This document shows positions 1 to 12,702 of a DNA stretch of 43,373 bases, piece after piece. This DNA is from an uncultured Candidatus Pelagibacter sp. (GTDB taxonomy: Bacteria; Pseudomonadota; Alphaproteobacteria; Pelagibacterales; Pelagibacteraceae). The translations under genes and the position numbers were made by a program. Positions within the stretch are counted from its first letter, which is position 1. Every line of letters starts with the position of its first letter. The notes beneath the pieces were generated by a model. The model was not told the DNA's origin, searched no databases, and saw only the letters and a list, made by a program, of their open reading frames with translations. The DNA lies in assembly GCA_905612525.1 (NCBI GenBank), contig CAJQSG010000030.1, positions 1-43,373 on the forward strand, given 5' to 3'.

Positions 1-304
1 ATAAATCATTTGGCTTTTTAACCACAATTTTATCTTTATAAAAATTTGATAATACTTTTTTTACCAAAAGACAGTTTATTTTTGTCAAATTATTCAATGA
101 TAATTGAACCATGTTAACTTGGAAAAAAATACTAACAAATAAATTTCCCTTGAATGAGGTCCACTTTTTTCCATATTGACCTCTTCCTCTTATCTGTTTC
201 TCGGCGATTACAATTCCTGATTTATTATTAGTATTTTTAATTATCTGAAATGCTCTATCGTTTGTACTATTTATGATTTTAAAATTAAACTTTTTTAACT
301 TCAT
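1..304 (-). CDS. birA: Biotin--[acetyl-CoA-carboxylase] ligase, N-terminal part (runs off window edge)
   Basis: Manual translation from ATG at 304..302: MKLKKFNFKIINSTNDRAFQIIKN...AEKQIRGRGQYGKKWTSFKGNLFVSIFF...VVKKPNDL; BirA-like GRGxxGxxW and KPND motifs. Start overlaps the nuoN stop (TAATG). Confidence 0.85.
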   Translation of the reverse strand, partial: MKLKKFNFKIINSTNDRAFQIIKNTNNKSGIVIAEKQIRGRGQYGKKWTSFKGNLFVSIFFQVNMVQLSLNNLTKINCLLVKKVLSNFYKDKIVVKKPNDL

Positions 305-1719
305 TAAATTATATTAATACTAGATACAATTTCCACCAGTTTACTGGGAAAGATAAAGTACAGAAGAATTAACAACGTCGAAAAAGTTAATGATATTTTC
401 AACCAAATGCTATGGTCTGTGTCATATTTTTCTCTTTCTTCATCAAAATAAATAACCTTAATTATCCTTAAATAATAAAAGGCAGCTATCACAGTTGATA
501 ATAAACCAACAATTGCAAGAAAATACATTGATTGCTCAATTACAGACTTAAACACATAAAATTTAGCAAAAAAACCGGCTAATGGTGGAATACCAGCCAA
601 TGAAAAAAGTATAACAAGTAATGACAAGGATAAAACTGGATGGTTTTTTGACAGTCCAGATAAATCATCAATAGTTTCAAAATACTGATTTTTTCTTTTC
701 ATCATAAATAAACAGCTAAATAAACCAAGATTCATTACTATGTAGATAGAAATATAAACTATAGATGATTGAATACCTTCGTTAGTTCCAACAGAAAGTC
801 CAGCTAAAGCGTAACCAATATGACTAATAGAGCTATACGCAACTAACCTTTTTAAATTATTTTGTCCAATCGCTGCAACAGCACCAAATATCATTGAAGC
901 AATTGCTAAAAAAATTATGATAGGTTGCCATTGATCAATCATATTAAAAAATGGAACATACAAGAATCTAATAAAGACAGTTAAAGCCGCAACCTTAGGA
1001 ACTATGGCAAAAAATAGTGTTACAGATGTAGGAGATCCTTCATAAACATCTGGTGCCCACATATGAAATGGTACAGCTGATATTTTAAATGCTAATCCAA
1101 CTAAGATAAAAACTATTCCAAATGTTAGTCCATAATGTGTTGAATCCATTGAATTACCAATAATATTAAAATTAGTTGATCTAGAAAATCCATAGATTAG
1201 AGAACAGCCATAAAGTAATAAACCAGAAGAAAGTGCACTTAATACAAAATACTTGAGACCTGACTCAGATGATTTTAATTGATCTCTATTAAATGATGCT
1301 AACACATACAAGGCTAATGATTGTAATTCAAGTCCAATATAAAAAACCATAAGATCATTAGAGCTAATCATAACCATCATTCCTAAAATTGAACAAAGGA
1401 TCAAGATTGGATATTCTATTAAGAAAATCTTAGATATTTTTAAATATTTTGTTGAAATTGATAAAACAAAAGCTCCTCCTAAAATTGTAAGAATTTTCAT
1501 TAAAGATGAGAGGTTGTCGATTACATAACTATTACCAAATAAAGTTATAGCACTATCAAAAGGATTATTTAATATTAAAATTCCAGTAATTAGTAAAAGT
1601 CCTATTGAAAGATTATGAATTAAACTTGAGCTATTTTTTTTAAAAACACCCAAAATCAATAAAAACATTATTGATAAAGAGATAAAAATCTCAGGAGAAA
1701 TAAAATTCAAATTATTCAT
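304..1719 (-). CDS. nuoN: NADH-quinone oxidoreductase subunit N
   Basis: 471-aa polytopic protein with Mrp-antiporter-type motifs (LKYFVLSALSSGLLLYG, KISAVPFHMWAPDVYEGSPT); last gene of the nuo operon. Confidence 0.95.
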   Translation of the reverse strand: MNNLNFISPEIFISLSIMFLLILGVFKKNSSSLIHNLSIGLLLITGILILNNPFDSAITLFGNSYVIDNLSSLMKILTILGGAFVLSISTKYLKISKIFLIEYPILILCSILGMMVMISSNDLMVFYIGLELQSLALYVLASFNRDQLKSSESGLKYFVLSALSSGLLLYGCSLIYGFSRSTNFNIIGNSMDSTHYGLTFGIVFILVGLAFKISAVPFHMWAPDVYEGSPTSVTLFFAIVPKVAALTVFIRFLYVPFFNMIDQWQPIIIFLAIASMIFGAVAAIGQNNLKRLVAYSSISHIGYALAGLSVGTNEGIQSSIVYISIYIVMNLGLFSCLFMMKRKNQYFETIDDLSGLSKNHPVLSLSLLVILFSLAGIPPLAGFFAKFYVFKSVIEQSMYFLAIVGLLSTVIAAFYYLRIIKVIYFDEEREKYDTDHSIWLKISLTFSTLLILLYFIFPSKLVEIVSSINII

Positions 1720-3212
1720 TACTTTAGCACCTCAAGACCAAACATGTTTAGGTTAAAATTATACATTTCAATTAAGTCATATACCGATACTTCAATTGTA
1801 TTAATAAGAGGTTCTGGGTAAAAACCAAAGAATAATACTGGTAAAGCTAAACTCCACAAAATAAATTTTTCTGAATTATCTAAATCAGGTATTTTTAAAA
1901 GATCTTTGTTTGTTAAATTTCCAAAAACTACCCTTCTATATAACCATAACATATAGGCAGCCCCAAAAATCACACCAAAACTAGCAATTACTGCTACTAA
2001 AAAATTATCTTTGAATGCACCCATTAAAATCAAAAATTCACCTATGAAGCCACTAGTACCAGGCAGTCCTAATGCAGCTAAAGTAAATAACATAAATAAA
2101 ATTGAATATTTAGGCATAACAGAAACTAAACCACCATAAGTTTTAATTAATCTTGAATGTATACGATCATAAACTACACCCACACATAAAAATAATGCAG
2201 CTGAAACAAGCCCATGACTAATCATTTGGATTATACTTCCTTCAATACCTTGCTGTGTAATTGTAAAAATTCCTAAAGTTACAAACCCCATATGAGCCAC
2301 GGAGGAATATGCTATCAATTTTTTCATATCTTCTTGCATTAAGGCGACAAGAGATGCGTAAATTATTGCTATTAAGCTTAAAGAATAAACCAAAGGGGTA
2401 AATATTTCAGAGGCTACAGGAAACAAGCCTAATGAAAATCTGATAAAACCATACCCAGCCATTTTTAAAAGAATAGCAGCCAGTAAAACAGATCCGGCTG
2501 TTGGAGCTTCTACATGTGCGTCAGGTAACCAGGTATGGACTGGCCACATAGGTGTTTTAACGGCAAAAGAGCTGAAAAAAGCAAGCCATAATAAGTTTTG
2601 ATATTTTATATCTATGCCTAATTCATAAAGTTGTACTATATCGGTTGTGCCAGCAATCCAATAAATTGAAATTATTGCAACTAACATCAAAACAGACCCA
2701 AGCAAAGTGTATAAAAAAAATTTAAAGGCAGAATAAACTCTTCTTTCACCTCCCCAAATTCCAATAATTAAAAACATAGGAATTAATCCCGCCTCAAAAA
2801 ATAAATAAAATACAACTAGGTCAAGTGAACAAAAAACACCAATCATTAAACTCTCCATTATCAAAATAGCAATAAGAAAATCTCTTAATCTTACTTTAAT
2901 TGTGTTGTTAACTGATATTATGCACAATGGAGTAATAAACGTTATTAGAATTATGAATAAAATTGAAATTCCATCTATACCCACTTTATAATTAACAAAA
3001 CCTTTTAACCACTCTCTATTTTCAACAAATTGAAAGTTTGATGTGGACGAATCAAATAAATACCATAAGTAAATTGAGATTAGAAAATTAACAAAAGAGG
3101 TAAACAGAGCAACATATTTTCCTGTATTTGAATTTTTATCTTTTGAAAATAGTAAAAATACAGCCCCAATAGTTGGTAAAAGAATTAAAGATGATAAAAT
3201 TGGAAAATTCAT
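1719..3212 (-). CDS. nuoM: NADH-quinone oxidoreductase subunit M
   Basis: KTPMWPVHTWLPDAHVEAPTAGSVLLA motif typical of NuoM; operon position. Confidence 0.96.
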   Translation of the reverse strand: MNFPILSSLILLPTIGAVFLLFSKDKNSNTGKYVALFTSFVNFLISIYLWYLFDSSTSNFQFVENREWLKGFVNYKVGIDGISILFIILITFITPLCIISVNNTIKVRLRDFLIAILIMESLMIGVFCSLDLVVFYLFFEAGLIPMFLIIGIWGGERRVYSAFKFFLYTLLGSVLMLVAIISIYWIAGTTDIVQLYELGIDIKYQNLLWLAFFSSFAVKTPMWPVHTWLPDAHVEAPTAGSVLLAAILLKMAGYGFIRFSLGLFPVASEIFTPLVYSLSLIAIIYASLVALMQEDMKKLIAYSSVAHMGFVTLGIFTITQQGIEGSIIQMISHGLVSAALFLCVGVVYDRIHSRLIKTYGGLVSVMPKYSILFMLFTLAALGLPGTSGFIGEFLILMGAFKDNFLVAVIASFGVIFGAAYMLWLYRRVVFGNLTNKDLLKIPDLDNSEKFILWSLALPVLFFGFYPEPLINTIEVSVYDLIEMYNFNLNMFGLEVLK

Positions 3213-5125
3213 TAGTGTAAAATTAAAAATGTTAATAATGCAGAAAGGCCTATTAATATCATAAAGGCGTAATGATAAATAAACCCACTTTGAAATTTGC
3301 TAGCTCTTAATGATAAATTTTTAATTAGTAAAGAAAGACCATCCGGTCCAAACTTATCTATGATTTTTATATCAATTGTTTTCCAAAAGAATAGTCCAAT
3401 TTTTTTTGAAGATTGGATAAATAGGAAGTCGTATAATTCATCAAAATACCATTTATTAACTAAAAAATTATATAAAGGTTTATTAAATTGAACAAATTGA
3501 TTTGGTAATTCTTTATTTTTTACAAATAAATAATAAGCGATTGGAATAGATAAGAGAACAAGTATGGGCGTAATCAAAACAATCCATAACGGTGGGTGAT
3601 CTGTGCTTAATGGGTTTAGAAATTTAATAGACTCTCCCCAAAAGTGATTTTCTCCTCCATGACCAATAAATAAATCTTTAAATAAAAAACCTGAAAAAAG
3701 TGCTCCGATTGCTAGTACAATTAAAGGTATAAGCATAACTAATGGGGACTCATGTATTTCTTCTATTTTTAACTTTTGATTATTATAAGTACCATTAAAT
3801 GTTTTAAAAATTAGTCTCCAAGAATATACTGAAGTAAGTAAGGCTGTTAAAATACCAACACCAGCAGCATAATAACCTACTGTATTACCTCTAAGATAAG
3901 CAAATTCTATAATTGCGTCTTTTGAGTAGAAGCCAGAAAGAAAGGGAAAGCCTGTAAGAGCAAGTGTCCCAATAATCATTAAAATCCAAGTGTAAGGTAA
4001 CTTTTTATACACAGCTCCCATTTGATTAATATCTTGTTCATTCTTAAATGAGTGGATTACAGATCCCGATCCTAAGAAAAGTAATGCCTTGAAAAATGCA
4101 TGAGTAAACAAATGAAACATTGCAACATTATAGGCACCAACACCAGCTGCAAAAAACATATAACCTAATTGACTACATGTTGAATAAGCAATTATCTTTT
4201 TAATATCTGTTTGGACTAAAGCTACGGTTGCAGCAAAAAAAGCAGTTGTCATTCCAACTACTGTAATAATATTTAGGGTTAAAGGAGAGTATTCAAAAAT
4301 TGGAGAGCATCTAACAATCAAAAAAACTCCTGCTGTGACCATTGTGGCAGCATGTATTAGCGCAGATACAGGTGTAGGACCTTCCATAGCATCTGGTAGC
4401 CATGTGTGTAAAAAAATTTGCGCTGATTTACCCATAGCTCCAATAAATAAAAGGATGCAAATTAAATCAATGGACTTGATGCGTATTCCTAAAAATAATA
4501 ATTCTTTGTCAACAATTTGTGGAATTTGTTGAAACACCTCAGAGTAATTAACAGTACCAAATAAATAAAAAATTAAAAATATTCCTAAAGCAAATCCAAA
4601 ATCACCCACTCTATTTACTACAAAAGCTTTTATAGCGGCTGCATTTGCTGTATCTTTTTTATACCAAAAGCCAATTAAAAAATAAGAACAAAGACCCACA
4701 CCTTCCCAACCAAAAAATAATTGAAGAAAATTATCAGATGTAACCAACGTTAACATTGCGAATGTAAAAAGAGAAAGGTATGCCATAAACCTAGGTTTAT
4801 GTGGATCGTGAGACATATAACCAATTGAATAAATATGAACTAATGAAGAAACTAGAGTTACAACAACGAGCATTACCGAAGATAACGCATCCACTTTAAT
4901 AGACCAATTTACATCAAGTGTTCCTGAATTAATCCAAGTAGCAATAACCACATTGTTTTCATATCCGTTAACAATAACTTGATAAAATAAAGTTAAAGAT
5001 AATAATGCTGAAATCGAAACAAATAAACTAGTTATTATCTCTGAATTTCTGTCACCTATAAATTTACCAAAAAAACCAGATGTAATAGATGCTAGTAAGG
5101 GAAGAAATAATAATGCAAATTCCAT
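3212..5125 (-). CDS. nuoL: NADH-quinone oxidoreductase subunit L
   Basis: FFGWEGVGLCSYFLIGFWY and HTWLPDAMEGPTPVSALIHAATMVTAGVFL motifs; operon position. Confidence 0.96.
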   Translation of the reverse strand: MEFALLFLPLLASITSGFFGKFIGDRNSEIITSLFVSISALLSLTLFYQVIVNGYENNVVIATWINSGTLDVNWSIKVDALSSVMLVVVTLVSSLVHIYSIGYMSHDPHKPRFMAYLSLFTFAMLTLVTSDNFLQLFFGWEGVGLCSYFLIGFWYKKDTANAAAIKAFVVNRVGDFGFALGIFLIFYLFGTVNYSEVFQQIPQIVDKELLFLGIRIKSIDLICILLFIGAMGKSAQIFLHTWLPDAMEGPTPVSALIHAATMVTAGVFLIVRCSPIFEYSPLTLNIITVVGMTTAFFAATVALVQTDIKKIIAYSTCSQLGYMFFAAGVGAYNVAMFHLFTHAFFKALLFLGSGSVIHSFKNEQDINQMGAVYKKLPYTWILMIIGTLALTGFPFLSGFYSKDAIIEFAYLRGNTVGYYAAGVGILTALLTSVYSWRLIFKTFNGTYNNQKLKIEEIHESPLVMLIPLIVLAIGALFSGFLFKDLFIGHGGENHFWGESIKFLNPLSTDHPPLWIVLITPILVLLSIPIAYYLFVKNKELPNQFVQFNKPLYNFLVNKWYFDELYDFLFIQSSKKIGLFFWKTIDIKIIDKFGPDGLSLLIKNLSLRASKFQSGFIYHYAFMILIGLSALLTFLILH

Positions 5126-5126
5126 A

Positions 5127-5438
5127 TTATCCCTTCAAACTATTTATCTCTTCAACTCTAATTGTTGATGAGTTTCGATAATAAACTACTATTATGGCTA
5201 AACCTATGGCGGCCTCTGCAGCAGCTACAGTTAGTATAAAGAGAGTAAAAATTTGTCCAGTTATATCATTCAAGAAAATAGAGAAAGCTACCAAATTAAT
5301 ATTCACTGCTAATAGAATAAGTTCGATACTCATTAATATTACTATGATATTTTTTCTATTTAAAAATATACCTACTATACCAATGGTAAATATTATCGCT
5401 CCTAAAGTAAGGTAGTGACCCAAACCTATATCAATCAT
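5127..5438 (-). CDS. nuoK: NADH-quinone oxidoreductase subunit K
   Basis: 103 aa, [24 protein letters not shown]; operon position. Confidence 0.95.
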   Translation of the reverse strand: MIDIGLGHYLTLGAIIFTIGIVGIFLNRKNIIVILMSIELILLAVNINLVAFSIFLNDITGQIFTLFILTVAAAEAAIGLAIIVVYYRNSSTIRVEEINSLKG

Positions 5439-6063
5439 CAGATTTAACTCCTTGATTACTTGGAATATCTATCAACTCAACACCATCAGATCTTTCTCTA
5501 GATATTTGACTAAAATAACTTTGTCTTTTAACACCAGATCTCTGCCTAAAAGTAAGAACAATAGCTCCTACCATTGCAACTAATAAAATCATTCCACTTA
5601 ATTGAAAGATGTGAATGTAGTCAGTATATAAAACATACCCAATAGCATGGGTATTACTAATGTTATTATCTATATTTAACGACATAGATGAAACAAGATC
5701 TGGCTTGTATTTCCACCCTCCAATAACAATAATTAATTCAAAAAATATAATAGTACTAATAATTAATCCAACAGGAATATGTTTTGAGTTCTCTTTTGCA
5801 CTAAACCATTGGTTTTTTTGTTGAGCAACATTAAGCATCATCACAACAAATAAGAATAGTACCGCTACTGCTCCAACGTAAATAATTAACATTATCATAC
5901 CAAGAAATTCAGCACCTATCATGATAAATAAGCAAGAAATACTAATGAAATCTAAAATTAAAAAAAAAACAGAATGAACAGTGTTTTTAGAAACTGTAAC
6001 CATAATTGCAGAAATAATTGCTATTAATGAAAAGATATAAAAAAAAATTGCGTGTGCTAACAT
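5431..6063 (-). CDS. nuoJ: NADH-quinone oxidoreductase subunit J
   Basis: 210 aa, [27 protein letters not shown]; operon position. Confidence 0.94.
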   Translation of the reverse strand: MLAHAIFFYIFSLIAIISAIMVTVSKNTVHSVFFLILDFISISCLFIMIGAEFLGMIMLIIYVGAVAVLFLFVVMMLNVAQQKNQWFSAKENSKHIPVGLIISTIIFFELIIVIGGWKYKPDLVSSMSLNIDNNISNTHAIGYVLYTDYIHIFQLSGMILLVAMVGAIVLTFRQRSGVKRQSYFSQISRERSDGVELIDIPSNQGVKSDD

Positions 6064-6068
6064 AATGC

Positions 6069-6554
6069 TTATCTGTAAGGTTTGTCTGCCTTAATATTGG
6101 CGGCTAAGATATTTTCCCATCTATCTCCATTGTCTAAAAGTTTTTCCTTATTATAATAAAGTTCTTCTCTAGTTTCTGTTGAAAATTCAAAGTTAGGACC
6201 TTGAACAATAGCATCTACGGGGCAAGATTCCTCACAAAGACCACAGTAAATACACTTCATCATATCAATATCATATCGAGTAGTTTTTCGACTTCCATCT
6301 GCTCTTTCGGAAGATTCAATTGTAATTGCTTGAGCTGGGCATACAGCTTCACATAACTTACAAGCAATACATCTTTCTTCACCATCAGGGTATCTTCTTA
6401 AAGCGTGTTCGCCTCTAAATCTTGGGCTAATTTTTCCTTTTTCAAAAGGATAATTTATTGTTTTTTTAGGTTTAAAAAGTTCTCTTAATGCAATAGTAAG
6501 ACCTCCTAAAAAATCTAACATAAAAATTGTTTTAAATATTCTTGAAATTTTCAT
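6069..6554 (-). CDS. nuoI: NADH-quinone oxidoreductase subunit I (2x[4Fe-4S])
   Basis: Two CxxCxxCxxxCP clusters: [24 protein letters not shown]. Confidence 0.96.
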   Translation of the reverse strand: MKISRIFKTIFMLDFLGGLTIALRELFKPKKTINYPFEKGKISPRFRGEHALRRYPDGEERCIACKLCEAVCPAQAITIESSERADGSRKTTRYDIDMMKCIYCGLCEESCPVDAIVQGPNFEFSTETREELYYNKEKLLDNGDRWENILAANIKADKPYR

Positions 6555-6556
6555 AA

Positions 6557-7555
6557 TTAATTAGTTGGTAGTAGGTTAAAATAAAATAAGTAACTTGATG
6601 TGAGAACCACCCACGTCAAAGCTAAAGGTAGAAAAATTTTCCAACCAAGTCTCATCAGCTGATCATATCTATATCTTGGTACAGTAGCTTTTACCAATGC
6701 AAATAGTATAAAAAGAAATAAAATTTTTAAGATCAACCAGATGGCGCCCGGAATTAAAGTGAATGGATAAATTTCAATTGGTGACAACCATCCACCTAAA
6801 AAAAGAATTGATCCCATTGCACACATAAGAAGAATATTTGCATACTCTCCTAACCAAAACATTGCATACATCATTCCAGAGTATTCAGTTTGATAACCCG
6901 CAACAAGTTCTGCTTCTGCCTCTGGTAAATCAAATGGTGGTCGGTTTGTTTCTGCCAAAGCTGAAATAAAGAAGATTACAAACATTGGAAATAATGGGAT
7001 TATAAACCATAAGTTTGTTTGGGCCATAACTATATCGTTTAAGTTTAACGAACCTACACAAAGTAAAACATTAATTATAATAACACCAATTGAAACCTCA
7101 TAAGATACCATTTGGGCTGCTGATCGGATTGCACCAAGAAAAGGATACTTTGAATTTGAAGCCCAACCACCCATAATAATTCCATAAACACCCAAAGATG
7201 AAACTGCAAATAAGTAAAGAATACCAACATTGATATCTGCTAGTACTTGAGTTTCGCTAAAAGGAATAACCGCCCAGGAGATTAACGCCAAAGTCATCGT
7301 AACAATTGGTGCTAATATAAATATAATTTTATTGGAGCTTGATGGAATAATAACTTCCTTAAACATATACTTTAGTGCATCAGCTAATGATTGAAGCAAA
7401 CCAAAAGGTCCAACAACATTAGGTCCCTGTCTTTTTTGAACAAAGGCCCATATACGACGATCAAGCCAAACAACCATTGCAACTGAAACAAGAACTGGAA
7501 CTAATAAAAATAAAATTTTATACGTCTCTGAAAAAATTATACTTAAATAATCCAT
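6557..7555 (-). CDS. nuoH: NADH-quinone oxidoreductase subunit H
   Basis: [58 protein letters not shown]. Confidence 0.96.
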   Translation of the reverse strand: MDYLSIIFSETYKILFLLVPVLVSVAMVVWLDRRIWAFVQKRQGPNVVGPFGLLQSLADALKYMFKEVIIPSSSNKIIFILAPIVTMTLALISWAVIPFSETQVLADINVGILYLFAVSSLGVYGIIMGGWASNSKYPFLGAIRSAAQMVSYEVSIGVIIINVLLCVGSLNLNDIVMAQTNLWFIIPLFPMFVIFFISALAETNRPPFDLPEAEAELVAGYQTEYSGMMYAMFWLGEYANILLMCAMGSILFLGGWLSPIEIYPFTLIPGAIWLILKILFLFILFALVKATVPRYRYDQLMRLGWKIFLPLALTWVVLTSSYLFYFNLLPTN

Positions 7556-7559
7556 TTTA

Positions 7560-9602
7560 TTAACCTTCTGTGCCCGTTAATTTTAAATTTGTCTTAGCAC
7601 TTTTACATTCAAACATGGTTTTCGAAGCTCTTGCTATGGCATTTGAATAATAATAATCTTCATTATTAACTTTTAAAATCTCTTGTTTAAATTCTAAATT
7701 TTCAACATTTAAGGGTTTAATAGATTTACTTTTTTTAATATGTAAATTAATTTGATTAAGCAAACTGCTATCTAACTCATCTTTGTCATTAAATAATTTT
7801 CTATGATTCATTGCTTCTGCTAATTCATTAATTATTAACCAGTCTTCCTTGGCTTCTTCTGGTGGATAAGAGGCTTTATAAGCTTTTTGCATTTTACCCT
7901 CTAGGTTCGTAAAATAACCATTTTGTTCTGTGTATGCGGCGCCCGGAAGTATAATATCTGCAATCTCAGCTCCTTTATCTCCGTGGCTTCCTTGATAAAT
8001 TATAAATTCATCTTTTTTTTTAAATTTAAGATTATCTACTCCCAATAAATAAACAATTTCAAACATATGATTTTCTAAATCTTTTAGTACCTCGTTTGAG
8101 CCATCTACTGTTTTATACAATCCTAAATCAAAGCTACCAACGGTAGATGCATTTTCTGAAATTGTATTTAAAGAATTCCATTCTTCTGATATTTTTTTAT
8201 TTTTTCTTAAAAAAGATTTAACAGATTCAACAATGTATTTTGCAGATTTAGTTTTTAGAGATGACTGACCAAAGATAATCAAAGGTTTTTTGGCCTCTTT
8301 TATTAAGTTCGATATTTTATGATTATCTTCTGTAATTTTTTTAATATTTTCAATATCACCATCTAAAAACTCGTATGGATAAGTCAGATCACCAATATCA
8401 TTTAAAGAAATTATTTTTGTTTTATTTTGTAAGTATGCTTTTCTAATACGTGCATTTAAAATTGTTGCTTCATACCTGGGATTGCTTCCTATAAGTAAAA
8501 TAAAATCCGCTTCTTCTATTCCGTTGATTGTTGAATTGAATAAGTAATTTTCTCTATTTTGAGGGTTTAGATATGTATGATCACTTCTTGATTCAACATT
8601 ATAGGAACCTAGTGTTTTATTGAAAAACTCTTTAAATATATAAAGTGTCTCCATATTAACTAAATCACCAGACATTCCACATATTTTATCTTTGTTAGCA
8701 TTTTTAAATTTGGACTTAATTATATTAAAAACTTCAATCCATGATGCTTTCTCAAATTTACCATTATATTTTATATAAGGCGTATCTAGACGTTGATTTA
8801 ACAAGCCATCACAAGCATATCTTGTTTTATCTGAAATCCATTCTTCATTAATATCTTCATTTATTCTTGGTAAAATTCTTTTTACCTCCCAGCCATATGT
8901 ATCGATTCTTATATTACTGCCGATGGCATCCATTACATCTATAGATTCTGTTTTTTTTAGCTCCCAGGGTCGAGCCTCAAATACATAGGGTTTAGATGTT
9001 AAAGCACCAACGGGACATAAATCTACAACATTAGCTGATAATTCTGATTGCATGGATTGCTCAAGATATGTTGTAATTTCCATATCTTCACCTCTGCCTA
9101 TTGCTCCAATCTCTGTTACACCAGCAACCTCTGTAGCAAATCTAACACATCTCGTACAATGTATGCATCTAGTCATTTGTGTTTTGATTAAAGGTCCCAT
9201 ATTTTTTTCAGAGACTGCTCTTTTATTTTCTTTGTATCTAGACTTATCAACACCATAGAACATGGATTGATCTTGCAAATCACATTCACCACCTTGATCA
9301 CAAACAGGACAGTCTAATGGGTGGTTAGCCAACAAAAATTCCATGACTCCTTTTCTTGCTTTTTCAACAAACTCAGTATTTGTTTTAATATTCATTCCTT
9401 CTGCCGCTGGCATGGCACATGAGGCTACAGGTTTGGGAGATTTTTCTAATTCTACTAAACACATTCTGCAATTTCCTGCTATTGATAATTTTTCATGATA
9501 ACAAAATCTTGGGATTTCAACTCCAGCTTTTTCACAAGCTTGAAGTACAGTTAGCCCCTCTTCAACTTCTATATCAATTTCATTTACTTTTAATTTAAGC
9601 AT
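7560..9602 (-). CDS. nuoG: NADH-quinone oxidoreductase subunit G
   Basis: N-terminal 2Fe-2S and [33 protein letters not shown]; molybdopterin-oxidoreductase-like C-terminal region. Confidence 0.95.
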   Translation of the reverse strand: MLKLKVNEIDIEVEEGLTVLQACEKAGVEIPRFCYHEKLSIAGNCRMCLVELEKSPKPVASCAMPAAEGMNIKTNTEFVEKARKGVMEFLLANHPLDCPVCDQGGECDLQDQSMFYGVDKSRYKENKRAVSEKNMGPLIKTQMTRCIHCTRCVRFATEVAGVTEIGAIGRGEDMEITTYLEQSMQSELSANVVDLCPVGALTSKPYVFEARPWELKKTESIDVMDAIGSNIRIDTYGWEVKRILPRINEDINEEWISDKTRYACDGLLNQRLDTPYIKYNGKFEKASWIEVFNIIKSKFKNANKDKICGMSGDLVNMETLYIFKEFFNKTLGSYNVESRSDHTYLNPQNRENYLFNSTINGIEEADFILLIGSNPRYEATILNARIRKAYLQNKTKIISLNDIGDLTYPYEFLDGDIENIKKITEDNHKISNLIKEAKKPLIIFGQSSLKTKSAKYIVESVKSFLRKNKKISEEWNSLNTISENASTVGSFDLGLYKTVDGSNEVLKDLENHMFEIVYLLGVDNLKFKKKDEFIIYQGSHGDKGAEIADIILPGAAYTEQNGYFTNLEGKMQKAYKASYPPEEAKEDWLIINELAEAMNHRKLFNDKDELDSSLLNQINLHIKKSKSIKPLNVENLEFKQEILKVNNEDYYYSNAIARASKTMFECKSAKTNLKLTGTEG

Positions 9603-10926
9603 TTTTTTTATCCAATAAGTGTTGATCTATTAAATAGGGAATATTTTTTTCTTTTTTTATAGTTGGGTTAAGATCGTTTCTATCCTCAATCTCTTTTTTA
9701 AAATGTCTTAATAATCCTTGTACAGGCCATGAAGAACCCTCACCAAAAGCACAAATAGTGTGTCCCGCAATTTGATTTGTTACGTCTCCCAACATATCAA
9801 CTTCATCTCTTGATGCTTCACCTTTAGCCATTCTTTCAAGCATTCTCCACATCCACCCTGTACCTTCTCTGCAAGGTGTACATTGACCACAACTTTCATG
9901 TTTATAAAATCTAGCAATTCTTGCCATGCATTTAATTATGTCTTGATCTTTATTAATAACAACTATACCTGCAGTTCCTAATCCACTTTTTTCTGCCATT
10001 AATGAATCAAAATCCATTGTTAATGTCTCACAAGTTTTTTGTGGTATTAACGGCATTGATGAACCACCAGGTATAACTGCTTGTAAATTATCCCACCCAC
10101 CAATTACACCACCAGCATGAACTTCAATTAACTCTTTAAGTGATATACTCATTTCTTCTTCAACGTTACATGGGTTATTAACATTACCAGATATACAAAA
10201 TATTTTTGTACCAGTATTTTTTGCTTTACCCAAAGAAGCAAACCATTTTCCTCCTCTTCTTAATATAGTTGGGACAACCGCTATAGTTTCAACATTATTG
10301 ATTATAGTCGGACATCCATAAAGACCAATTAAAGCTGGGAAAGGTGGTTTTAACCTCGGTAGACCTTTTTTACCTTCTATACTTTCAAGCAAAGCTGTCT
10401 CTTCACCACATATATAAGCACCCGCTCCGTAATGAATATAGATGTCTAAATCCCAACCACTCTCTAATGCATTTTTTCCTATCAAATTTTTTTCATAGGC
10501 TTCATCAATTGCTGCTTGAAGTTTTTTTCCATCTATAAAATATTCTCCTCTTATATAAATATAACAAACATGAGCTTGTACTGCGTATGCGGCAATCAAA
10601 CATCCTTCGATTAATTTATGAGGCTCAAATCTTAAAATATCTCTGTCTTTACAGGTGCCTGGTTCTGATTCATCTGCATTTATCACTAGATAATGTGGCC
10701 TAGAACCTAATTCTTTTGGTGCAAAAGACCATTTTAAACCAGTTGGAAATCCAGCCCCTCCTCTTCCTCTAAGTTCTGAGGCTTTAACTTCATTTATTAT
10801 CCAATCTCTGCCTTTTTCAATTAATTCTTTAGTATTCGTCCAGTCACCTCTTTTTTTTGAAGACTCAACGTCTGAACCATTATCGTTATATAAATTCTGA
10901 AATATTCTATCTTTATCTTTAAGCAT
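9595..10926 (-). CDS. nuoF: NADH-quinone oxidoreductase subunit F
   Basis: [32 protein letters not shown] 4Fe-4S motif. Confidence 0.96.
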   Translation of the reverse strand: MLKDKDRIFQNLYNDNGSDVESSKKRGDWTNTKELIEKGRDWIINEVKASELRGRGGAGFPTGLKWSFAPKELGSRPHYLVINADESEPGTCKDRDILRFEPHKLIEGCLIAAYAVQAHVCYIYIRGEYFIDGKKLQAAIDEAYEKNLIGKNALESGWDLDIYIHYGAGAYICGEETALLESIEGKKGLPRLKPPFPALIGLYGCPTIINNVETIAVVPTILRRGGKWFASLGKAKNTGTKIFCISGNVNNPCNVEEEMSISLKELIEVHAGGVIGGWDNLQAVIPGGSSMPLIPQKTCETLTMDFDSLMAEKSGLGTAGIVVINKDQDIIKCMARIARFYKHESCGQCTPCREGTGWMWRMLERMAKGEASRDEVDMLGDVTNQIAGHTICAFGEGSSWPVQGLLRHFKKEIEDRNDLNPTIKKEKNIPYLIDQHLLDKKNA

Positions 10927-11527
10927 TTTTTAAATCCATAAGTGTTTTTCTATTGTTCTCAGGTTCATTGTTTATACGACCTCTATATGATCCTGGCTTA
11001 GGTGTTTCACCACTTAAGATTATATCTAAAATTTTTAATGTTTTACCTTTATTTAAATCTTCATAATATTCATCATTTATCTGCATCATAGGTGCGTTAA
11101 CACATGCACCTAAGCACTCTACTTCCATCCAAGAGCAACTTAAATCTTTTGATAATTTATTTTCATTTTCAGAAATTTTTTCTTTACAAGCTTCAACAAG
11201 TTTATGTGCGCCTCTAATCATGCATGGTGTAGTTGTACAAACTTGTATAAAATATTTACCCACAGGAGCAAGATTATACATTGTATAAAATGTTGCTACT
11301 TCGTAAACCTTTATATAGGGCATGTCTAAGAACTTACCTATATATTTCATTGCAGCTAATGGAATCCAGTTACTGTTTTGTTTTTGTGCGATATAAAGTA
11401 AAGCCATTACAGCGCTTTCTTTTTTATCTTTAGGATATTTTTCAGCAATTGATTTAGCTGCTTCTAATGAAGCTGAATTAAATTCGAAATTCTCAGGCTG
11501 TTCTTTTGAAGGTCTTCTTATACTCAT
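10919..11527 (-). CDS. nuoE: NADH-quinone oxidoreductase subunit E
   Basis: [31 protein letters not shown]...[14 protein letters not shown] 2Fe-2S thioredoxin-like fold. Confidence 0.95.
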   Translation of the reverse strand: MSIRRPSKEQPENFEFNSASLEAAKSIAEKYPKDKKESAVMALLYIAQKQNSNWIPLAAMKYIGKFLDMPYIKVYEVATFYTMYNLAPVGKYFIQVCTTTPCMIRGAHKLVEACKEKISENENKLSKDLSCSWMEVECLGACVNAPMMQINDEYYEDLNKGKTLKILDIILSGETPKPGSYRGRINNEPENNRKTLMDLKNA

Positions 11528-12702
11528 TATCTATCCACCTCTCCAAAAACAATATCTAGCGATCCTAATACAGCAGGTACGTCAGCAAGCATGTGGCCTT
11601 TAATTAAATAATCCATTGCTGCTAAATGAGAAAACCCTGGGGCTCTAATTTTGCACTTATACGGTTTGCTAGAACCATCTGATATTAAATAAACACCAAA
11701 CTCACCTTTTGGAGCCTCTACAGCTGTATAAATTTCATCTTTATCAACTCGGTAACCTTCCGTAAATAGTTTGAAATGATGAATTAAAGCTTCCATAGAT
11801 TGATTAAGATCTTTTTTTGGTGGTGGACTAATCTTTCCATCGGTTGATTTAATTGGTCCTTTAGTCATTTTAGCAAGACATTGTTTGATTATAGAAACAC
11901 TCTCTTTCATTTCATCTATTCTACATAAATATCTATCATAACAATCTCCATTTTTTCCAACAGGTATCTTAAACTCTAGTTGTTCATAACATTCATAAGG
12001 TTGTGATTTTCTTAAATCCCAAGGAACACCTGACCCTCTAATCATAACACCACTAAAAGAATAATCTAAAGCATCTTCTTTAGTCACAATTCCAATATCA
12101 ACATTTCTTTGTTTAAATATTCTGTTGTCTGTTAATAAAGTTTCAAGATCATCAATTATTTTTGGAAATGACATGCAAAACTTACTTATATCCTCCTCTA
12201 GTCCTGTAGGTAAATCCTGATGAACACCTCCAGCTCTAAAATAATTAGCATGCAGTCTTGAACCTGAGGCTCTCTCATAAAAAGTCATTAAAGTTTCACG
12301 TTCTTCAAAACCCCATAACGACGGTGTTAATGCACCAACGTCTAGTGCTTGAGTTGTTACATTTAATATATGACTTAAAATTCTTCCAATCTCACAGAAC
12401 ATAACTCTTATAAATTGAGCTCTTACTGGCACATCAATCTTTAATATTTTTTCAATAGCCAAGGCAAAAGCATGCTCTTGATTCATTGGTGCAACATAAT
12501 CAAGTCTGTCAAAATATGGCACTGCTTGCATATAAGTTTTATTTTCTATTAGTTTTTCAGTACCACGATGCAACAATCCGATGTGAGGATCTGCTTTTTC
12601 AACAATCTCACCATCTAATTCTAAAATTAATCTTAGTACACCATGAGCAGCTGGGTGCTGAGGTCCAAAATTAAGATTTAATGTTTTAGTTTTTTTTGTC
12701 AT
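11527..12702 (-). CDS. nuoD: NADH-quinone oxidoreductase subunit D
   Basis: [22 protein letters not shown]. The ORF track extends to 12762; start reset to the internal Met ([17 protein letters not shown]) by judgement. Confidence 0.93.
   Translation of the reverse strand: MTKKTKTLNLNFGPQHPAAHGVLRLILELDGEIVEKADPHIGLLHRGTEKLIENKTYMQAVPYFDRLDYVAPMNQEHAFALAIEKILKIDVPVRAQFIRVMFCEIGRILSHILNVTTQALDVGALTPSLWGFEERETLMTFYERASGSRLHANYFRAGGVHQDLPTGLEEDISKFCMSFPKIIDDLETLLTDNRIFKQRNVDIGIVTKEDALDYSFSGVMIRGSGVPWDLRKSQPYECYEQLEFKIPVGKNGDCYDRYLCRIDEMKESVSIIKQCLAKMTKGPIKSTDGKISPPPKKDLNQSMEALIHHFKLFTEGYRVDKDEIYTAVEAPKGEFGVYLISDGSSKPYKCKIRAPGFSHLAAMDYLIKGHMLADVPAVLGSLDIVFGEVDR

Noticed and set aside
3297-5415. 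Plus-strand ORFs 3297..3491, 4335..4532 and 5194..5415
   Set aside because: Antisense to nuoL/nuoK coding sequence with no recognisable domains; shadow ORFs.
9052-12674. Plus-strand ORFs 9052..9258, 10344..10538 and 12486..12674
   Set aside because: Antisense to nuoG, nuoF and nuoD; low-complexity translations without family features.
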